Below the pieces are notes generated by a model. That model was not told where the DNA came from. It ran no database searches and saw nothing but the letters and a program-made list of their open reading frames with translations. A stretch of DNA of 64,000 nt, taken from the NCBI GenBank assembly GCA_026390435.1, contig JAPLFY010000041.1, forward strand, positions 1 to 64,000. The letters run 5' to 3'. Both the position numbers and the translations under genes were made by a program. This DNA comes from Pseudomonadota bacterium. Lineage in GTDB: Bacteria > Bdellovibrionota_B > Oligoflexia > Oligoflexales > CAIYRB01. This document shows positions 24,727 through 34,456 of the stretch, piece by piece (position 1 is the first letter of the stretch; each line of letters begins with the position of its first letter).

Positions 24727-27477
24727 ATGAACCCGTTGCGTTGGCGTTTGCTGTTTATCGGCGCCATTACTGTTTGGGCGACTTACATCGTCGCCCCCTC
24801 GATCATCTACTTTGCAACCCCTAAGGAAATCCGGAACTCGGAAGAGGAGATGGCTAAACGCATCCCTTCTTGGTTGCCACAGAAACATGTGTCGCTTGGC
24901 CTAGACTTGCAAGGCGGTGTCCAGCTGGTCCTTGGCGTCAATACAGCAAGTGCAGTGGACAACAAGCTCAGCCGACTCGGTACTGAAACACAGCGCTGGT
25001 CCGACGACAACAAAGAGGGCGTCGCCAAGGCTTACAACGTCGGCGGCAAACAAGTCCTGCGCATAGAGCTAAAGGACGGCGTCGACACTGCGACATTTAA
25101 AGATAAGTTCCGCAAGGAATTCCCTGGCATGGTACAGGCCAACCGCACCGGCCAAACCCTAGACTTCTCCTTTGAAGATGAGCAGATGCGCCGCATCAAG
25201 GCGAGCGCTATCGAGCAAGCCGAAAAAGTGGTGCGCAGTCGGGTGGACAAATGGGGCGTCAGCGAGCCACTCATCAATCGCCGGCAAGCCGACAACTCAA
25301 TTCTTGTCCAGCTTCCTGGATTCAAGGACCCAACAAAAGCGAAGGAACTTCTCGGCCGCACGGCCCAGCTAAAATTCAAGCTGGTAGACGATCAGTTCCG
25401 CGGTTTTGAGAATCTCACTGACCTACCCGCTGGCGTAACCCTAGGCAACAATGGCGGTCAGAGCGCCTTGATTAGCGAAGATCGCCAGGCGCTGCAGAAT
25501 TACGCCAAAGTGAAAGTTCCGGAGGACCGGCAACTCTTCTACCACCGCGAAGATATCGCTGGTGGCAAAAAATCCCGCTACACCACTTATGTTGTAGAAG
25601 CGTCCACAGAAATCGGTGGCGATGACGTTCTCGACTCTTTTGTCACTGAAGACAATCAGGGCTTAGATCACAGACCCCAAGTATCCATGAAGTTCACCGG
25701 CCCAGGCGGCAAGCGCTTTGGTGACGTCACCGGTGCAAACGTCGGTCACCGTCTTGCAATCGTTTTAGATGACGAAGTGGTGTCGGCACCTAATATTCAG
25801 TCAAAAATCGCTACCGGCCAAGGCGTGATCACCATGGGCAACCGTGGCAGCTGGCAGGACACCTACAATGAGGCGAACCAACTTGCCCTGATTCTAAAAT
25901 CGGGTGCTTTGCCGGCGACCATTGAGGTTTTAGAAGAGCGCCAGGTAGGTGCAAGCCTCGGGCCTGAGCTTGCCGACGAAGGCATCAAAGGCGTCTTGCT
26001 TGGCCTGTTCCTTGTATTTGCTTATATGGTCTACCACTATCGTCGCCCGGGCATGCTGGCCTGTGCAGCCCTGCTGCTGAACGGCCTTTATCTGCTCGGA
26101 CTCATGGCGATGTTTGGCTTTTCGCTATCCCTGCCCGGAATCGCCGGCTTCGTGCTGACCTTAGGCATGGCAGTGGACGCCAACGTTTTGATCAACGAGC
26201 GCATTCGCCAGGAACTGGGCGAAGGCAAGAGCTCGAAAAAGGCTATTGAAAACGGCTTCGGACGCGTCTTCTGGACCATTTTTGATGCGCATGTGACCGC
26301 TTTAATAGCTGGTTTTGTTCTACTTGAAACCAACCCCTCGGGCCCGATCCGCGGCTTTGCCGTCACCCTGATCATCGGCCTCTTAGTCTCGCTGTTTACC
26401 TCACTTAACTGTACCAAGGCATTCTTTGAACTCGTAATGGCTCGGTCCAAAAGCGACAAAGAAGTTCGCCAGTGGCTGGGTGAGCGCGCCATCGAGAAGC
26501 AGCGCCATAACTTCAATATCAACTTTGCCAAGTATTCGTTACCCTTCACCGCTTTCTGCGGCGTCTTGATCGTAGGCACGCTTGGACTAACTTTAGTACG
26601 CGGCCTAAACTGGGGCGTCGATTTCGCCGGTGGTACCGAAGTACAAGCGCGCTTTGCTGCCGATGTTCAGCCTACCGAGCTAAATGCCATCGCCAAAAAA
26701 GTTGGCCTGCGGCAAGTGACTCTGCAGGCGCTAGGTGGCGGTAATCGCCAATATCTGATGCGTTTCGGCATGGAAGATATCGAAGCCACCGGAGGCAAAG
26801 AAGTCACTCAGCAAGACGAGCAGACTAAAGGCCAGGAGTTAAAGACTGCACTTCTAAGTGACCTGGCGACCAAGAAGCCAGAGATCCTCTCCATCGACTA
26901 CGTCGGCCCGCAGGTCGGCAAGGAATTACGAAGCCAAGGCGTCGCCAGTATGCTGGCGTCGATCTTCTTCATTCTGCTGTACGTAGCCTTCCGCTTTAAC
27001 ATTCGGTTTGGACCAGGCGTACTGATCAAAATGTTTATCGATGTATTCTTCGTACTTGCGTTCTACCAGATGTTCTGGCGCTCTTTCGACCTGACCTCGG
27101 TGGCAGCGTTCCTGACGATCATCGGATACTCTGTAAACGACACCATCGTGATCTTCGACCGGATCAGGGAAAATCTCGGCAGCCATGCACGTAGGCCGCT
27201 GCTCGAAAACATCAACATCTCACTCAACGAGACCCTCACTCGCTCGCTCAACACATCGGGCGTGACGCTGGTATCGCTGATTGGGATTATGATTTTCGGC
27301 TCGGGTCAGATTTGGAACTTTGCCGCAGCTATGGCACTCGGTATTGTCGCAGCAACTCTGACATCAACATTTGTCGCCAGCTTCTCACTGGTCTGGTTCG
27401 ACAACTGGAATGCCAAGCGGACGGCAAAAAAGTCTACGCAAAACAGCCAAGTGCAAGGCTCACCAGCTCGTAGCTGA
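24727..27477 (+). CDS. secDF: Protein translocase SecD-SecF fusion
   Basis: 916 residues, both proteins of the proton-driven SecYEG accessory complex in one chain. SecD half: TM1 near 10-30, LGLDLQGGVQLVLGV, a large periplasmic P1 domain, then five helices beginning at GVLLGLFLVFAYMVY with AGFVLTLGMAVDANVLINER. SecF half begins near residue 580 (FTAFCGVLIVGTLGLTLV) with GLNWGVDFAGGTEVQARF and SVNDTIVIFDRIREN. Fusion is common in some Gram-positives, Bacteroidetes and certain delta-type lineages, whereas most proteobacteria keep separate genes. No yajC is adjacent. AGGG precedes the ATG. Confidence 0.95.
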   Translation: MNPLRWRLLFIGAITVWATYIVAPSIIYFATPKEIRNSEEEMAKRIPSWLPQKHVSLGLDLQGGVQLVLGVNTASAVDNKLSRLGTETQRWSDDNKEGVAKAYNVGGKQVLRIELKDGVDTATFKDKFRKEFPGMVQANRTGQTLDFSFEDEQMRRIKASAIEQAEKVVRSRVDKWGVSEPLINRRQADNSILVQLPGFKDPTKAKELLGRTAQLKFKLVDDQFRGFENLTDLPAGVTLGNNGGQSALISEDRQALQNYAKVKVPEDRQLFYHREDIAGGKKSRYTTYVVEASTEIGGDDVLDSFVTEDNQGLDHRPQVSMKFTGPGGKRFGDVTGANVGHRLAIVLDDEVVSAPNIQSKIATGQGVITMGNRGSWQDTYNEANQLALILKSGALPATIEVLEERQVGASLGPELADEGIKGVLLGLFLVFAYMVYHYRRPGMLACAALLLNGLYLLGLMAMFGFSLSLPGIAGFVLTLGMAVDANVLINERIRQELGEGKSSKKAIENGFGRVFWTIFDAHVTALIAGFVLLETNPSGPIRGFAVTLIIGLLVSLFTSLNCTKAFFELVMARSKSDKEVRQWLGERAIEKQRHNFNINFAKYSLPFTAFCGVLIVGTLGLTLVRGLNWGVDFAGGTEVQARFAADVQPTELNAIAKKVGLRQVTLQALGGGNRQYLMRFGMEDIEATGGKEVTQQDEQTKGQELKTALLSDLATKKPEILSIDYVGPQVGKELRSQGVASMLASIFFILLYVAFRFNIRFGPGVLIKMFIDVFFVLAFYQMFWRSFDLTSVAAFLTIIGYSVNDTIVIFDRIRENLGSHARRPLLENINISLNETLTRSLNTSGVTLVSLIGIMIFGSGQIWNFAAAMALGIVAATLTSTFVASFSLVWFDNWNAKRTAKKSTQNSQVQGSPARS

Positions 27478-27513
27478 TTGCCCCTTCACTGTCTTAGCGT
27501 AAAACCTAGCCGA

Positions 27514-27795
27514 TTAAAGCAGCTCCATCTCAGTGATGGAGCTGGCCGCTAGTCTGTCCGAGTATTGGAAGTCTGAGGTCGGGATAACGTCGTTCCGTTG
27601 GCCGGCCGTCTTAAACGTCATTAAATAATGATCACAGGTCGTGTAGTCAAAACCGGCAACGAATGGATAGTGCTGGCAGTCGATCTGCTGCGCTTCTTTC
27701 ATCCTAAGACCACAACGGTTCTTGAACTCGATGGTTTTACCATCGCTTCCCGCTTGGCCATGACGGACATGATGGGGACACTTCTTGCAATTCAT
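27514..27795 (-). CDS. Small Cys/His-rich protein, putative metal binding
   Basis: 93 residues from the ATG at 27793-27795, preceded by GGAGGG with eight-base spacing; the frame extends 17 codons further up without a ribosome-binding site. CxxC at 3-6 (NCKKCPHH), then Cys28, Cys40 and Cys54 with nearby His8, His9, His12, His42 and His56. This layout suggests a zinc or Fe-S site. No signal peptide, so cytoplasmic. I do not recognise the family. It is convergent with secDF; a 10-bp inverted repeat (27520-27544) overlaps its last codons. Confidence 0.65.
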   Translation of the reverse strand: MNCKKCPHHVRHGQAGSDGKTIEFKNRCGLRMKEAQQIDCQHYPFVAGFDYTTCDHYLMTFKTAGQRNDVIPTSDFQYSDRLAASSITEMELL

Positions 27796-28079
27796 GCCAG
27801 ATCCCTCCAAGTAAGCACTGAGTCGATGACCAATATCAATCTGCAATGCAGGTCACTCAGGCCAATGCCCGCCCCGCATCACTATGCAGCTCTTATTTCT
27901 ATATCCTTGGGATTACTCCGATCTTAGCGAGGGACAACTTCAGTTGCAACCGGAAAATATTGTTATTTTTGGGGAAAATGCTTTTTTGCTGAGCTACAAA
28001 AGGAGCCTCTTCCCTTGCGATATCTGGTACTTTGCGTTAGGCTCAGGGAGAATTTTGACACCGTTTAGGGGATCTGCTC

Positions 28080-28922
28080 GTGGCTTGGTTAAACCGAGAA
28101 AAGGCACCTCTCACCAAAGGACAGCGTACCGACACACCAGACGGGCTTTGGGAGCGCTGTACTAATTGCAGCGAGATCATTCTCAAGCGTGACTTCAGTC
28201 TGAATCAGAATGTCTGTACAAAATGCGGCCACCACTTTTCCTTGCCGGCAGTGGAGCGGATTCAGCACTTCCTGGACCCCGATAGCTTTGAGGAGATGGA
28301 CGCTGAGCTGTGCTCCACCGATCCGCTGAAATTCTCCGACAACAAGGCATACAGTGTTAGGCTTGCCGAGACCTACAAGCGCACTGGCCAGTTTGATGCC
28401 TTTTTCGCTGGACGCGGTCGACTGAGTGGCAGATCCGTTCAATTGGGTGTATTCGACTTTCAATTTATGGGCGGCAGCATGGGCTCCGTCGTTGGGGAAA
28501 AAATCGCGCGCCTATATCTCCGTGCCGCGGCTCAACGAGAACCCGCCATTATCTTTTCGTCTTCAGGCGGCGCTCGGATGCAGGAGGGCATTTTAAGCCT
28601 GATGCAGATGGCAAAGACTTGCGCAGCCCTAGCCAAATTACGCGAAGCACGCGTTCCCTTCATCTCGGTGTTAACACACCCGACTACAGGTGGTGTAGCC
28701 GCTAGTTTTGCAACTCTCGGTGACGTGAATATTGGGGAACCTGGAGCACTCATCGGCTTTGCCGGACCACGAGTGATCCAACAGACCATTCGGGAAAAAC
28801 TGCCCGAGGGCTTTCAGCGCTCTGAGTACCTACTTGAGCATGGCATGTTGGACATGATCTGTGATCGGGAGTCGCTGCGACCACAAGTGACCAAGATACT
28901 TGGCATGCTGATGCCGCTATAA
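28080..28922 (+). CDS. accD: Acetyl-CoA carboxylase carboxyltransferase subunit beta
   Basis: 280 residues, standard length. Makes malonyl-CoA with AccA for fatty acid synthesis. The zinc ribbon is intact (C27, C30, C46, C49), followed by the crotonase-like core with FMGGSMGSVVGEK, SSSGGARMQEG and HPTTGGVAASFA. The start is a GTG with GGGGAT about six bases upstream; the next frame, folC, begins 23 bases after the stop. accD-folC is a frequent gene pair in bacteria. Confidence 0.96.
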   Translation: MAWLNREKAPLTKGQRTDTPDGLWERCTNCSEIILKRDFSLNQNVCTKCGHHFSLPAVERIQHFLDPDSFEEMDAELCSTDPLKFSDNKAYSVRLAETYKRTGQFDAFFAGRGRLSGRSVQLGVFDFQFMGGSMGSVVGEKIARLYLRAAAQREPAIIFSSSGGARMQEGILSLMQMAKTCAALAKLREARVPFISVLTHPTTGGVAASFATLGDVNIGEPGALIGFAGPRVIQQTIREKLPEGFQRSEYLLEHGMLDMICDRESLRPQVTKILGMLMPL

Positions 28923-28945
28923 AACGTCATTTTTGAGCCGTAATT

Positions 28946-30322
28946 ATGACTCGTGATTTTGGCCTAATCGCCTCAGAGGCTCCAGAGTTAGCCGCGTTAT
29001 TTGCTCGTAGGCCTCAGGTGATTAAGCCTGGGCTTAGCCGGATCGAGGCGGCGTTGGCGGCACTTGATAGCGAGGCGCTGCTAGCAACGCCCACTGTGCT
29101 AGTCGGCGGGACTAACGGCAAAGGCACTACCAGCGGCTTTCTCTGGCAGTTAATGACTGCTTTGGGATGGCAGACAGGCCTATTTACATCTCCTCACCTG
29201 CAGCACTTCACTGAACGTATTCAAACTAGTCAAACGCGTGTCGATAATAAGCTGCTGGTCAGCGAGCTGCACAAATTAGAGCAAGACTTACCGCCAGCCA
29301 TATTCGAACCGCTGTCTTTCTTTGAAATTAATACTTTATTAGCACTGCGTGTCTTTTTCAGAGCCAATACAGACCTAAATATTTTGGAGGTCGGCCTCGG
29401 TGGACGCTGGGATTCAACCAACGTGACGCGACCTTGCCTCTCCATCATCACCAGTATTGGCTTGGATCATCAACAGTGGCTAGGTACGACCACAGAGGCG
29501 ATTGCCCGCGAAAAAGCCGGGATCATGCGTCCAGGATGTCCCGTGATCTGGGGCGGGGAAAACGCTGGAGATATTTCTGCCATTAAAACCCTGCGTCAGG
29601 AAGCCACTCGCCAGCGGGCTCACCTCTGGGAACAGGGGCGGCACTTCACAGCGAACGAAGATGGCCTCACCTTCCTACTTCCCGGATGTAAAGCAGGCCA
29701 TTACCCTTGGCCCACGGTAGCTCGCCAGTGGCCCCCCTTCATGCGCGACAACTTCGCCAAAGCGTGTGCGGCGATGGTCTGGCTGCTGCAATCCGATGCA
29801 ACGCTTAAGGTTCGTCAAAGACTTGGCATCACCGACGCCAATACAGCATTGGCTGATGCGATTGCAGCTATCGATGCCGGTATCGTCCGCGTCCCATGCT
29901 GCATGCGAGGACGCTTTGAAATCACCAGTGTACCCACTCATGATCATGGACCACGACGCGTGTTGCTGGATGTTTGCCACAATATCCCCGGAGCTGAGGC
30001 TCTGGTTGCCGGTATCCGAGCATCAGGTCTTTTGGAGCAAAATAAAACGCTCCCTGGCCTAGTGTCGATCTTAGCAGACAAGGACTGCGACGAAGTGTTG
30101 GATGTTTTACGCCAGGTCCTAGCACCGCTCACCCTATTCACCAACACCGGCGAGCGGAGTTGGACCCCCGCGAGGCTTGCCACTCGTCACCGCGATCTGC
30201 CGTTCCTAGGCAGCTTCGCCGAGGCATGGGCAGTTCCTGTCACCGCCCATCCTACGGTCATCTGCGGCTCAGTACATGCGGTCGGCGAGGTAACCGCAGC
30301 GCTCGGGATCGCTCTCGACTAG
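28946..30322 (+). CDS. folC: Folylpolyglutamate synthase/dihydrofolate synthase
   Basis: 458 residues. Mur-ligase-type ATP-dependent enzyme that adds glutamate to (dihydro)folate. ATP loop GGTNGKGTT, folate-binding SPHLQHFTERI, metal site GLGGRWDSTN, the catalytic Lys region AREKAGIMRPG, and the C-terminal domain start LLDVCHNIPGAEAL are all present. Follows accD and probably shares its transcript. No frame damage. Confidence 0.94.
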   Translation: MTRDFGLIASEAPELAALFARRPQVIKPGLSRIEAALAALDSEALLATPTVLVGGTNGKGTTSGFLWQLMTALGWQTGLFTSPHLQHFTERIQTSQTRVDNKLLVSELHKLEQDLPPAIFEPLSFFEINTLLALRVFFRANTDLNILEVGLGGRWDSTNVTRPCLSIITSIGLDHQQWLGTTTEAIAREKAGIMRPGCPVIWGGENAGDISAIKTLRQEATRQRAHLWEQGRHFTANEDGLTFLLPGCKAGHYPWPTVARQWPPFMRDNFAKACAAMVWLLQSDATLKVRQRLGITDANTALADAIAAIDAGIVRVPCCMRGRFEITSVPTHDHGPRRVLLDVCHNIPGAEALVAGIRASGLLEQNKTLPGLVSILADKDCDEVLDVLRQVLAPLTLFTNTGERSWTPARLATRHRDLPFLGSFAEAWAVPVTAHPTVICGSVHAVGEVTAALGIALD

Positions 30323-30417
30323 AGTACGAATTACTCTCAATAATGCTCTAGGACTTGGCGTCGAAAAGTTCGGTCCAAATAGTGGCTTCGTAACTCCGGG
30401 CGGTGTAACATCAGCCG

Positions 30418-33400
30418 ATGAAGCAAGCTGTAAGGACCGGAATATATAGCTGGATCCGCATGGTCTTGGCGATTTATTGCCTGGCCTTGGGCGGGCTATA
30501 TCCACATGCCCTAGCCGCAGAGACTGAGGTCAACACTCCTGCATCACCGAAAGATCTCGGACAACAACTTTTTTTCGACGGTCGGACAACGTCATTCAAC
30601 CGTGACATGAACCGACAAATTTTTGAAGGCGACGTCGTCATGATTGGTGCCGGCACACTGATTGGCGCCGACAAAATCACTCTGGATCGCACGAGCAACG
30701 TGGCCAATGCTGAAGGTTCCGTAATCTTACTAAATCGCAATTCCCTCTTCATTGGCGATACGATTACCTACAATCTCGCCACGAATGACTTTTTGATCTC
30801 AAATGCCTTGATGCTGGCTAATGATGCCGTAGAGATTGAGCGCATTACCCAAAAAGTTTTCGGCTTCGGGCCCACTGAGGTCGCATTCGCGCAGTCGAGG
30901 CAGCAAAAAATCGCGGAGGTTGATCAGCGTTTAGCCGCGATTCGCCGAGAAGTGGCGCGCATCGGGGAGCCAAACGAAGACCTCATCGGCCGTTATGCCC
31001 TACTCCTGGAGCAGCGCAACCTAATAGAAAAATGGGCGAGCCCCGGACTGGCGGCGATACCAGCTGACAGACGGGACCTAATCAAACGCCGGCGCCAATT
31101 CTGGAAACACAAGAAAAGTGATGCCTCGACCAAAGGCTTAGCAACATTTACCGCCTATTTACACATCGAGGGCAACTCCATCACCCGAGTTGACGGCAAC
31201 GACTATGCCGCACGAAACGCCCTGTTCACTCCTTGTTTATGTGAGCGTGGCGAACGTCCAGCCTGGGCATTTCGAGCCGATCAGGTAGACGCCCAAATCG
31301 GCGGATATGCTGACCTGAAAAACGCTGTGCTTGAAATTAAGGGTATTCCCGTCCTTTACCTGCCCTACATGAAGTTACCACTAAAAGAAAAACGGCAGTC
31401 CGGGTTTCTGATGCCAGTCACTGGGTTTCAACAGGTCACTGGCACCACATATACTCAGCCGATCTTTTTTGACCTTGGTCCAGACAAAGACGTCACCGCC
31501 ACCACTGATTTCTTTCAAAACCGTGGCACCCGCCTCGGCCTTGAATACCGTGTCCAACAGCGAATTGACTCTGGTTGGAATCTGAAAATTGAGGGTATTC
31601 GCGACAGCCTATGGATGGATCAAATTGGCACGCGAGAGACTCTTGGCGACATGTATAGGAGCGGTTACTCGGCCTATCGCGACAACGTCACTTTGCCGCC
31701 CTTAAGTGACGAACTGACACCTTTTGACCTTACCCGACAGTCCTTGCGCGATCGCGCATATTGGGAGCAAGGCGGCTTTAAAGGAAACAAGTACGGGAGT
31801 ATTTCAAAGCAAATCGATAACTACATGGCCACTCCGCGAAATTCGTGGCGCGGCCTGACCAGCTGGCGTGGAGTGACATATCTGGCGCCGCGTCTGTCTT
31901 TTGTCAGCAACGGCGAGGTCAATTCGGATCACCGCTATACTGAAGAACTCTTCCTTCCAGACAATTTCGAACGTGCCTTGAACGGTGGTCTAGCAGCTAA
32001 GTCCTTTGCGCCCGCACACGCTCAGCTGCACCTGGACGGCCGTGAATTTTACGCCGGAATCGGCAGTCTGTACGGTGATAATTTCCTCACCAACCAACGC
32101 TATGAGGGACAACAAATCCCCATGGATCTTAAGGTTCAGTCTCGCTACTTTCAGCTAACTCCCGCCAACTCATTAGTGCCCATTTATGCTCAGTTGCTCG
32201 GCGAGGCCATGCAGATTTCACAGGCGACGGCCGACGATAAATTGCTGGACACTCCCAAACCCGATCAAATAGCCGAAAACCTCGGTGGCGGTAGCTGGCG
32301 GCGCGTGCAACTGGCGACGGTGTCGCCGCTGGTTACAGACTCGATTGTGCAACTAAATCATTTCACTGAATTTGAGCAGCGTTTTATCGAGCACAAAGCA
32401 CTTTCCCCGAATCACAGCCGTATTGGCTCTTGGGTGACTGGATTTGAGTTCCGACTGCCGATTGATGGCAGAGGCCATGCCCCGCAATGGCTCCGAAGTA
32501 ACGAGTGCGAGGCCGCAACAAAAGACAAGAAGCCTCTCCCTCTGCAGTGCCCCCTTCCTGGAGATCCGGCACCCGAGCAGTATATTCACCACTCCATGGA
32601 CTGGAGACTGCGGATCGCTAGCCGCCCAGTGGCAGTAAAACAGGGTCCTTATGCGAACGCTGCCGCTAACTACCGGACTTATTTTGCGACTGACGCAAAA
32701 AACCCCGTGCCTGCCTTTGCCGACGTCGACAGCGATGTTCCAGACGAGGAGCGCCTAAATCCATATCAACGAATGACTCTAAGCACAGACCAGACCTGGA
32801 ACATCCAGTCAGAGGGCTGGCAGAAGATTGCGGGCAACTATTTACAAGCGACGGTACCAACAAATGAGACTCTACGCGAAAGAGCCCAGCGTGAACTAGC
32901 TTATGCCCTCGAGAGACCGGTCAGTAACGTCTCTTCCATGTATGATGAAAATACTCAGCGCTGGTTTATTGACCGCTTCCAATTAGTCACAAAAGACACG
33001 GCTACGCCCTTAAGACTGCACGCGGATATCGCCTACGATTTCCGCGATGCTAAACTTCGTGAGCAGCTCAAAGAGCAAAATGCGCAGCTCCCGACTGGAG
33101 CCTCGCCCACAGTATTGGTTGAGCCGTGGAAGCCGATCAACGCCAGCTTAGGAATGAATCATGAAGGCTGGTCGCTAAACTTAGGCACCATTTACAACAT
33201 TTACCGCCACGCCCCCCTCACTGAATCTATTTATCTAACCTCACCCTCGTTTATGCGTACAACTGCAACCGTCGGCTATACCCTAACGAAGAGCTATCAA
33301 TCTAATAGCAGCATTTTTCAACGAACAAATATTGAGTCTTTAGCGGTAGATACAGGGATTATCCCCCACTTCACTGGCTTCATCCGCATGGGCAGGCAAA

Positions 33401-33639
33401 AAATCGATGGCCGCCCCACCGACTACACAACCACCCTCCGCACTGCCTTCGGCGTCAAATATGCGTCACCTTCTGCATGCTGGGGACTCCAGTTTGCTCG
33501 CGAAAAGGATTATAGTGTCTTAGAGAGCCAAGCTAATTACGTCCTGCGTTTATCAGTTATCTTTATGGGTCAGGAGCGTCCACTGCCCGACATGTCAGGC
33601 AGCGTCGTTCAACAAACGAGTAGCGAGCGAACCCTGTAA
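30418..33639 (+). CDS. lptD: LPS-assembly protein LptD with helical insertion
   Basis: 1073 residues, against about 780 in E. coli. LptD is the outer-membrane barrel that inserts lipopolysaccharide on the cell surface. Signal peptide 1-34; the beta-jellyroll starts near residue 50 (QIFEGDVVMIGAGTLIGADK). Residues about 141-242 are a charged helical, probably coiled-coil insertion (QQKIAEVDQRLAAIRREVAR) that splits the jellyroll. The jellyroll resumes and leads to YLPYMKLPLKEKRQSGFLMP, the best-conserved family motif. Cys273, Cys275 and a C-terminal SACWGLQF may form the inter-domain disulfide. The lptE gene is 0.8 kb downstream on the other strand. Confidence 0.93.
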   Translation: MKQAVRTGIYSWIRMVLAIYCLALGGLYPHALAAETEVNTPASPKDLGQQLFFDGRTTSFNRDMNRQIFEGDVVMIGAGTLIGADKITLDRTSNVANAEGSVILLNRNSLFIGDTITYNLATNDFLISNALMLANDAVEIERITQKVFGFGPTEVAFAQSRQQKIAEVDQRLAAIRREVARIGEPNEDLIGRYALLLEQRNLIEKWASPGLAAIPADRRDLIKRRRQFWKHKKSDASTKGLATFTAYLHIEGNSITRVDGNDYAARNALFTPCLCERGERPAWAFRADQVDAQIGGYADLKNAVLEIKGIPVLYLPYMKLPLKEKRQSGFLMPVTGFQQVTGTTYTQPIFFDLGPDKDVTATTDFFQNRGTRLGLEYRVQQRIDSGWNLKIEGIRDSLWMDQIGTRETLGDMYRSGYSAYRDNVTLPPLSDELTPFDLTRQSLRDRAYWEQGGFKGNKYGSISKQIDNYMATPRNSWRGLTSWRGVTYLAPRLSFVSNGEVNSDHRYTEELFLPDNFERALNGGLAAKSFAPAHAQLHLDGREFYAGIGSLYGDNFLTNQRYEGQQIPMDLKVQSRYFQLTPANSLVPIYAQLLGEAMQISQATADDKLLDTPKPDQIAENLGGGSWRRVQLATVSPLVTDSIVQLNHFTEFEQRFIEHKALSPNHSRIGSWVTGFEFRLPIDGRGHAPQWLRSNECEAATKDKKPLPLQCPLPGDPAPEQYIHHSMDWRLRIASRPVAVKQGPYANAAANYRTYFATDAKNPVPAFADVDSDVPDEERLNPYQRMTLSTDQTWNIQSEGWQKIAGNYLQATVPTNETLRERAQRELAYALERPVSNVSSMYDENTQRWFIDRFQLVTKDTATPLRLHADIAYDFRDAKLREQLKEQNAQLPTGASPTVLVEPWKPINASLGMNHEGWSLNLGTIYNIYRHAPLTESIYLTSPSFMRTTATVGYTLTKSYQSNSSIFQRTNIESLAVDTGIIPHFTGFIRMGRQKIDGRPTDYTTTLRTAFGVKYASPSACWGLQFAREKDYSVLESQANYVLRLSVIFMGQERPLPDMSGSVVQQTSSERTL

Positions 33640-33653
33640 GCAAAGGATTCTGC

Positions 33654-34433
33654 ATGCAGCGCATTGCACCTCATGAGCCGCTAAAACTGGCAGGATTCAA
33701 CAACCTCACGAAAGCACTGAGCTTCAATCTTTATGACTTTTGTGTCGCCAGAAATGAGTCCGAGCGGCAGTCCTATATTGCGTATATTACCGAACGCTTT
33801 AACGCCAAAAAGATAACCAATATCCTGACTGGTATCTGCGCCATCATCGAGGCTCAGGTGCTAGCAATCTCAGATCAGAACTACGAACCCTGGGGCGCAA
33901 GCTCCATGGTGCTTATGAGCGACACCAAAGGTGGCGGATTACTTCCTCAAGGCCAATGGCAGGGAGCATCGCTACACCTCGATAAGAGTCATATTTGTGC
34001 CCATACCTATCCCGATTTTCACGGCGGAGGCACAATTTGTTCGTTTCGGATTGATATTGATATCTCGACTTGTGGAGAAATCTCACCACTAAAAGCCTTA
34101 AATTATATGTTCCAACGGTTTGATGCCGATGTGGTCGTCATTGATTACTCTGTCCGAGGATTTACCCGAGATCTTGCCGGCAAACGTGTCTATATGGATC
34201 ATCAGCTTAAAAGCATTCAAAACTACATCGAAGACAGGACCTTGCGTGATTACTACTGCGTGGACTTAGCCTTACAATCAGACAATATCTGGCAGACCAA
34301 AATGCTACGCGTGCGCCAGAATACACCAAGCTATTTCCGCGATCCTGTCGACCCTGAAGCACCAGCTGTTCGGGAATACATGAACGCTGTAAACCGCGAA
34401 ATGCGTGGTGTCCTGCACATGTGGCCAGAGTAG
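33654..34433 (+). CDS. speD: S-adenosylmethionine decarboxylase proenzyme (E. coli type)
   Basis: 259 residues, colinear with E. coli SpeD (264). Supplies decarboxylated AdoMet for spermidine synthesis. The self-cleavage site is LDKSHICAHTYP; cleavage before Ser112 yields the pyruvoyl group. FNNLTKALSFNLYD, ISPLKALNYMFQRFD and VIDYSVRGFTRD are further family segments. It begins 15 bases after lptD with AAAGGA upstream, so it is likely co-transcribed. No spermidine synthase gene is nearby. Confidence 0.95.
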   Translation: MQRIAPHEPLKLAGFNNLTKALSFNLYDFCVARNESERQSYIAYITERFNAKKITNILTGICAIIEAQVLAISDQNYEPWGASSMVLMSDTKGGGLLPQGQWQGASLHLDKSHICAHTYPDFHGGGTICSFRIDIDISTCGEISPLKALNYMFQRFDADVVVIDYSVRGFTRDLAGKRVYMDHQLKSIQNYIEDRTLRDYYCVDLALQSDNIWQTKMLRVRQNTPSYFRDPVDPEAPAVREYMNAVNREMRGVLHMWPE

Positions 34434-34456
34434 AGATATCTCGTCGGCAATGTTGA

